Assembly (NCBI GenBank): GCA_018466975.1
Contig: CM031562.1
Location: 1,674,001 to 1,738,000 of the forward strand
Reading direction: 5' to 3'
DNA: 64,000 nucleotides
Source: Sparassis latifolia
Taxonomy: Eukaryota > Basidiomycota > Agaricomycetes > Polyporales > Sparassidaceae
Numbering within the stretch: the first letter of the stretch is position 1; each line of letters starts with the position of its first letter. This document shows, piece by piece, positions 59,175 to 64,000 of this stretch. The notes beneath the pieces are model-generated. The model worked only from the letters and a program-made list of their open reading frames with translations, was not told where the DNA came from and did not search any database. Position numbers and translations under genes: made by a program.

Positions 59175-62100
59175 TTAATGATGGTGCGACAGTATCGGCT
59201 CTTCCACTTGTATAGTCAACTCCTCCAAACCGGCAATCCTGCTCCTCAGCAGCTTGTCCACGCGCCCCACTACGCGTTCCACGCTCGCAAATGTGGTTCG
59301 TCTTGTGGAGGATGGGCCAGAAGGATCATATGACGATGGGAAAGGGGATAGTTGAATGTGAATCGACCCAATAACGCTCGATGCATCCTTGGGCCAGAAG
59401 CGGGGAGTAGAGTACGATGCTAAGCCATCTATGGAAGGGAGCTGGACGGAAGAGTCAGCACTACCCAACAGCGCCCTTTGGATAACGTACCTCAGACAAC
59501 GTCTGCTGAATCACCGGTTCGCGTTCGGCGATGTCGAGTGCAAGCACCTTCCCTGTGTCTATGACCAGTGGAATCACGCTTGCCGCTATCAGGACAGCTA
59601 TGAACAACGATGCGATTGGGTCGAAGCCAGTCCATCCGTAGAACTGGATCAACAGGGTAGACAGGATCACACCGACAGACCCTAGCGTGTCCTGCATGAA
59701 AGCCGTTAATGCTAAAATCTAGCACAAGGAGAAGACATACTGCCATGACGTGCAAGAAAACTCCTCGCATGTTGTGACTGTGCCCCTCGCTCGCGCCCTC
59801 ATGCACGTGCGAGTGATCGTGAAGGTTGGGAGCAGATGCATGGTGTGTATCGAAGTGCTCGTCATGTCCAAACTTGTAGTTCGGAGTGAGCGGCGAATTG
59901 TCCGTAAGGTGGGAGTCTAATCCAACGTGAACATGAAGAGGCACTTTCGTCCTCGGTGGGGCTAGCCGATCGATGGATTCCTCTGCCCCCTCATCGAGGC
60001 TAATGATGGGTATATGATCGTGTAGGTGTGAATGGGTACGAGCATGTGCATGTGTATGAGTGAGAGGCGGTGAATGTGAGTGAACATGTATAGCTTCACG
60101 CGAGTGTGAGTGTAGATCTTCATCGGAATGCGAGGCTATACGTGGGTCTGCTTCGTTGTGCTTATGTGAATGTGAGTGACTCTCATGGTGAGCATGATGG
60201 GAGAGCGGTGACGACGAGGAAGAGACACCATGGCTGTGATCATGACCGTGGCTATGAGAATGCCCACCCTGCAAGTGATAAGAGTCAGCCAATGCTCCCC
60301 ATGGTCGTTGTGAATAATCAGCATACATGATGATGCCCACCCATGGCGAACATGCCGAATAAGTTGACGGCTAGACCTAAGGAGCTCACGAGAAGTAGTT
60401 GGCTTGTGTTCATTTCTGGAGGATCCAGTCTGCACAATAATGAGATCGGCATCTACCACCAATGATGTGTTGTTTTGAACTAGACCTACAACCGCTGGAT
60501 GGCTTCAAAGACAATAAAGAAGGATATGAGAATGAGGAAGATGCCATTGGCAAATCCGGACAACGTTTCGATGCGTCCATAGCTAACAGGAAGACGGTGA
60601 GGATATAGTTCACGCAATAAAGCCAACAGAAGAAGTTGCACCCGTAAGTGAATCTCTCGTTCGGAGGCCATCGAGCCATGACAGACGCAATAAGACCAAC
60701 AGCGATAGCCATGCAATCAAATGCCATGTGGATTGCTAGATGCATATGAGCATCCAAATCACCATGTAGGATACGAGATATGGACTGACCATCGGAAATA
60801 AGTCCTAGGCTATTTGTCCACACGCCATACAGCATCTGCACAAGCATGTAACACATGTTCAACATGAGAAAGTAGAATATCTTTCTGGACTCAGGATTGG
60901 AGAGAATTGATTTGAGGTATGCGCGTATTGTCCGTGACGTCGCTGCGTACGGAGATCCGCTAGCAGACTCAGATATCTTCGGATAAGTTCCTAGGTACAG
61001 AATGAATGAATCGTCATTAGTGAGACTGATGCTGAAGCTCACCGTAGATAAGCAATGCTGCTACCACGCAATCGGTCACACTAGGGTATTGTCCAAGTAG
61101 CAGCATTCCCAATACTACGGAAGCGATCACAGTTGAAGCGCTAGATAGCAGAAAATATTGTGGAGGGGCAGATGGATTGCTGATTGCGCGAGAAGCCTTT
61201 GGGGCTTGATATAGCACGACGAAAGCAAGGAATACAATCAGAGACAGTGCCTTCATGGAGACGGAAGGTGTGGGTAGAGCATCGGTCTATGCACAACCAA
61301 TGAGAATAGCTGATGGTATCTCTTACGGTAACTTACCAGAACATGCCGTAGCATGTACATGGGAAGACTGAAGCCGAACGCTCCGATAACGCTGAGCATA
61401 TTGATCATCGGTTGGTTTAGTGTGGGTAGCAGAACCCCTTGTGTGTGCTCAAAGACACTAGAAGAGAAAGCTTCCATTGCCAACGCGCCATAGGCCGGCA
61501 GCATTTCCCGGAAGTTTTGATGTGAGAACCCAGCATCCGAGAGAAAGGATATCAGCAACGCGGACAATACGGCAGATGTCTGCAGGAGCTAAATAATTCG
61601 ATGAGACTGCCAATTCTACATACCATACAAGGGTTACTCACAGATGTAGGACTCAAGACGGACTTGAACCACAACGCAGAGTAGTGAGTGATAATAATCA
61701 CACTGTCATGATAAATCAGCGACAACTAGTATATGGTGAAACCGAACTCACCGAGTGGACGGAAGCCTGAACAGGGCTATGAATAGTCCGGCTTGCCGCA
61801 GAAACAGTAGCAAAGATGACGCTGCCACTACAAGCCACTGCCCCTACATCAGTCATGACATTAGAGCAGAAGGAATATGTGACATACTTCGACCGTTCTC
61901 TTCTTTCGCAACTGACCAGAAGCTAAGAGCCAGACGAGAGAACCCACACCTCCGCAGGCGAGCACCCTAACTAGGACCCAGAATACACCAACGTTGGGAG
62001 AAAGCAGGTAGGCCTTGCCCGCTTGAAGAGCCAGCACTAAAAACACGTCGGAGAGCAAGACTTGCCGAAGCACCGTCCTGTAGCACATCACACTATCAGA

Positions 62101-62203
62101 GAAGGAAAAGTGACAGTGGCTGTAATTGGACTCACGACTTAGCAAGAACCGCCGGAGGATCCAATGCAACTTTATGCCGCGTGCGAGGATCTGGCGCGTC
62201 CAT
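59175..62203 (-). CDS. Msc2-type zinc transporter (CDF family)
   Basis: Start at 62203 (MDAPDPRTRHKVALDPPAVL). The first half is a run of membrane helices (SDVFLVLALQAGKAYLLSPN, KALSLIVFLAFVVLYQAPKA and others). The second half is the CDF domain: IFYFLMLNMCYMLVQMLYGV with WTNSLGLISDGQ, HMAFDCMAIAVGLIASVMAR, GRIETLSGFANGIFLILISF, and DTLGSVGVILSTLLIQFYGW. Between helices lies a very long His-rich loop (HSHSHGHDHSHG, then THTHAHARTHSHLHDH and GASEGHSHN). The C-terminal cytosolic domain has EELTIQVEEP and ends HHH. The HxxxD-type zinc sites are visible (HMAFD and HVMAD across a splice). Msc2 works with Zrg17 to load zinc into the ER/Golgi. About 14 exons. Confidence 0.92.
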
Positions 62204-62540
62204 GGCAAAGATGTTTTACAGACGCAGCTTGCGCCACAATAGAATGCAAAGAAGCAGGAAATTTGCGTTGCTCAGAGGTTAGAAAACAAAGAGAGAGCAG
62301 GACCTAGACGCAGTACTTTGGCTCTTCAGTTTGTCTTCAGCGGTAGGTGTAGCATTGTCACGTGCTGCGTCGCGTCGCGTTATATGAGCGCTTAGTATCC
62401 GTTCAGTATGCGCGTCATCGAGAAATCCAAGAAAGCCATCCGCAAATATCCACTAATTCACTACTGTACATACTGTAGATCGACATCGATACCTATAGAG
62501 TAAATCTCTGGAACAAGTATGGCTCGAACTACAAACGTAT
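62204..62540. promoter_or_regulatory. Upstream region of the zinc-transporter gene
   Basis: These 337 bases lie between the Msc2-type start (62203, minus) and the 3' end of transcription factor copy 2. GC-rich CGCGTCGCGT-like motifs occur near 62365-62380. No zinc-response element was identified with confidence. No open frame is supported. Confidence 0.35.
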
Positions 62541-64000
62541 CTACCCCGCACTATACTGTGCAAAGAGATTTGACCAGGCCGAATGCACATGCGCCTCCGG
62601 TGGAGCGGCCATTTCCTGAGGAATGTAGGCTGCCTGCATCGGAATATCTTGTAGCTGGTAAGTGGAGTATTGCGCCGCTGGGTCCATGACCATCGCAGGT
62701 TGCATATGTTCATAGCTGCCGTACATCGGCCACTGCACATGCATCTCCTGGTACGGAGGGTAATCATAGACATCCTGGACAGGCTGCTCGTAACCTTGCC
62801 ACTGTGTCGGAGCTTCCATCATAGCTTGATGGATATGGGCCTGGGGGACGGAGTCAGGGGCAGGCGGAGGCGTGTGCTCTAGCTCAGCATATGATCGTGG
62901 GCTGTAGTCTCTCGGGCTCGAGGCCGCCTGCGATGGCGATGAAGGTAGCGAGGGTGACTTTCGTGACACCAAACGTGTTTTTCCCCCAAGTGCCGCAAAT
63001 CCTCGTCTTCCTTCGTCACTGGGGGTGAGGCGCGAGTAGGAGGTATCGACGCCAATGCCCTCGACTGGTGCTCCGACACTGACACCAGCGCTCTGCCTTT
63101 GAGCTTCTGCAAGACCGGCTGCGACAAATATAATGCACTCTGACGACCCCAATAGCATGGAACTTACCAGAACTTTGGCCGCATGTGGGTTACTGGAAAC
63201 CGCTTCAAAGAGTTTGTATGCGGAGTCAAGATGAATGAGAGCAGATGCCGACAACACCAATTTTGGACACTTGGTTGGTATCGAACCCAGCACGATCTGA
63301 AAGCGATTACGATCAGGGAAAGCGTAATACACGAAGTGGAGATAACATACCGCGCACGAGAAGACATGGGTGAATAGAAACCACATGCGCTGAGTCAGTC
63401 CTGGATGCTGCGAGTATAAGCTCTTCACCAGAGCGACAAACGAACAGGCACTATTGTACGCTGCAAGGACGGACGGCGCATACTTGCTTCCGAGCGGATC
63501 GTCCGGATGATCTTCCACAGCCCTCGCGAAGTAACCTCTATGAATATAAAATATCGCTGGAAAAAGTTTGCGGTTAACAAATGCCATCCTTGAATCTGAT
63601 GACGCCACCTACTAATTTCTCTGATAGCAAAGGCGATATATCGCTGCATGGTCAACTCAACGGGTGCAGTTGCAGTATCCATCTCCAACTTCGCTTCTCC
63701 AAATCCAGGGACCCGTAGTGAAGGCGGGACATAGAACTCCCGGACCTTTTTGTCGAGGTTTTGAATAATGCGATAGCTAGGTACACGCGCACCGAAGGCT
63801 TGCTCGTGCACGATGTTGAGACAGCGGGACGAGAAGCGGTGCTTCCATGCAGCAACTATGGGGAGCAGATGGAGATGAGCGTGCCGAAAGGTAAACTGGT
63901 GCTTCATGATATGAACGCACAGGACATCTCAGTTTCGTCCTGATCGGTCTTGGTGGGCTCCTCGGCAAACTGGCAGTCGATGAAGGCGGTCGCAAACGAC
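62541..64000 (-). CDS. Zn2Cys6-family transcription factor, copy 2, 5' end beyond window
   Basis: The window contains only the C-terminal half. From the right edge it reads SFATAFIDCQFAEEPTKTDQ then, across an intron, FAAWKHRFSSRCLNIVHEQA, MQRYIAFAIREI, FYIHRGYFARAVEDHPDDPL and RMWFLFTHVFSCAV. These blocks match copy 1 (48812-52170) in order and spacing, with intron positions apparently shared. The C-terminus, Pro/Gln/Tyr/Met-rich (GYEQPVQDVYDYPPYQEMHV, then YGSYEHMQPAMVMDPAAQYS), differs and could be an activation domain. The zinc cluster is presumed upstream of the window. Stop at 62541. Confidence 0.85.

Noticed and set aside
60106..60330. Plus-strand frame opposite the His-rich loop
   Set aside because: It is an antisense artefact of the HS/HD repeat codons in the zinc transporter.

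Overview
The window is nuclear DNA from a filamentous basidiomycete, most likely a mushroom-forming Agaricomycete. Almost every gene is split by many short introns of about 40-70 nt with GT(A/G)NGT donors and CAG/TAG acceptors. Genes are packed on both strands with a few hundred bases between them. Two families look characteristic of Agaricomycetes: an uncharacterised 'GNI(F/Y)DDG' protein and a relic of a fungal-expanded protein kinase. About thirty genes can be modelled. I saw no convincing rRNA, tRNA, CRISPR array or intact transposon. Most gene models below were spliced by hand from reading-frame and splice-site logic; there was no database search.

Layout, left to right. 1-8.0 kb: a basic Ser/Pro-rich protein cut by the window edge, a divergent ~920-aa membrane protein, an HP1-type chromatin protein and the exon-junction protein Y14. 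8.9-16.4 kb: a MYND zinc-finger gene that appears frameshifted, exosome subunit RRP4 (with a GC-AG intron), an acidic-tailed unknown and a TFIIIC subunit. 16.8-24.8 kb: an unknown with a 30-bp coding duplication, an F-box protein, a gene-poor stretch with a ~110-bp tandem repeat, a DUF2015-like secretory protein, EMC5 and splicing factor RED/IK. 25.1-40.3 kb: a membrane-lipid-flavoured stretch with a sterol O-acyltransferase, a GMC oxidoreductase and two sphinganine C4-hydroxylase paralogues. Between the paralogues lie a DASH Hsk3-like gene, the Agaricomycete family gene, the kinase relic and the GDP-mannose transporter. 40.5-48.1 kb: MAK16, a mitochondrial DUF1640 protein, guanylate kinase, a YANK/STK32-type kinase and a UDP-GlcNAc-type transporter. 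48.8-64 kb: two related Zn2Cys6 transcription factors, the second cut by the right edge, bracketing TSR4/PDCD2, a coiled-coil PH protein, CAF40/Rcd1 and an Msc2-type zinc transporter.

Functionally most genes are housekeeping. RNA metabolism and ribosome assembly are represented by Y14, RRP4, TFIIIC, RED, MAK16, TSR4 and CAF40, and chromatin and kinetochore by HP1 and Hsk3. The ER-Golgi membrane system is represented by EMC5, ACAT, the C4-hydroxylases, the two nucleotide-sugar transporters and Msc2. I see no biosynthetic gene cluster. The least explained elements are the ~920-aa repeat protein at 1.3-4.5 kb, the lineage-specific block between the two C4-hydroxylase copies, and several small unassigned genes.
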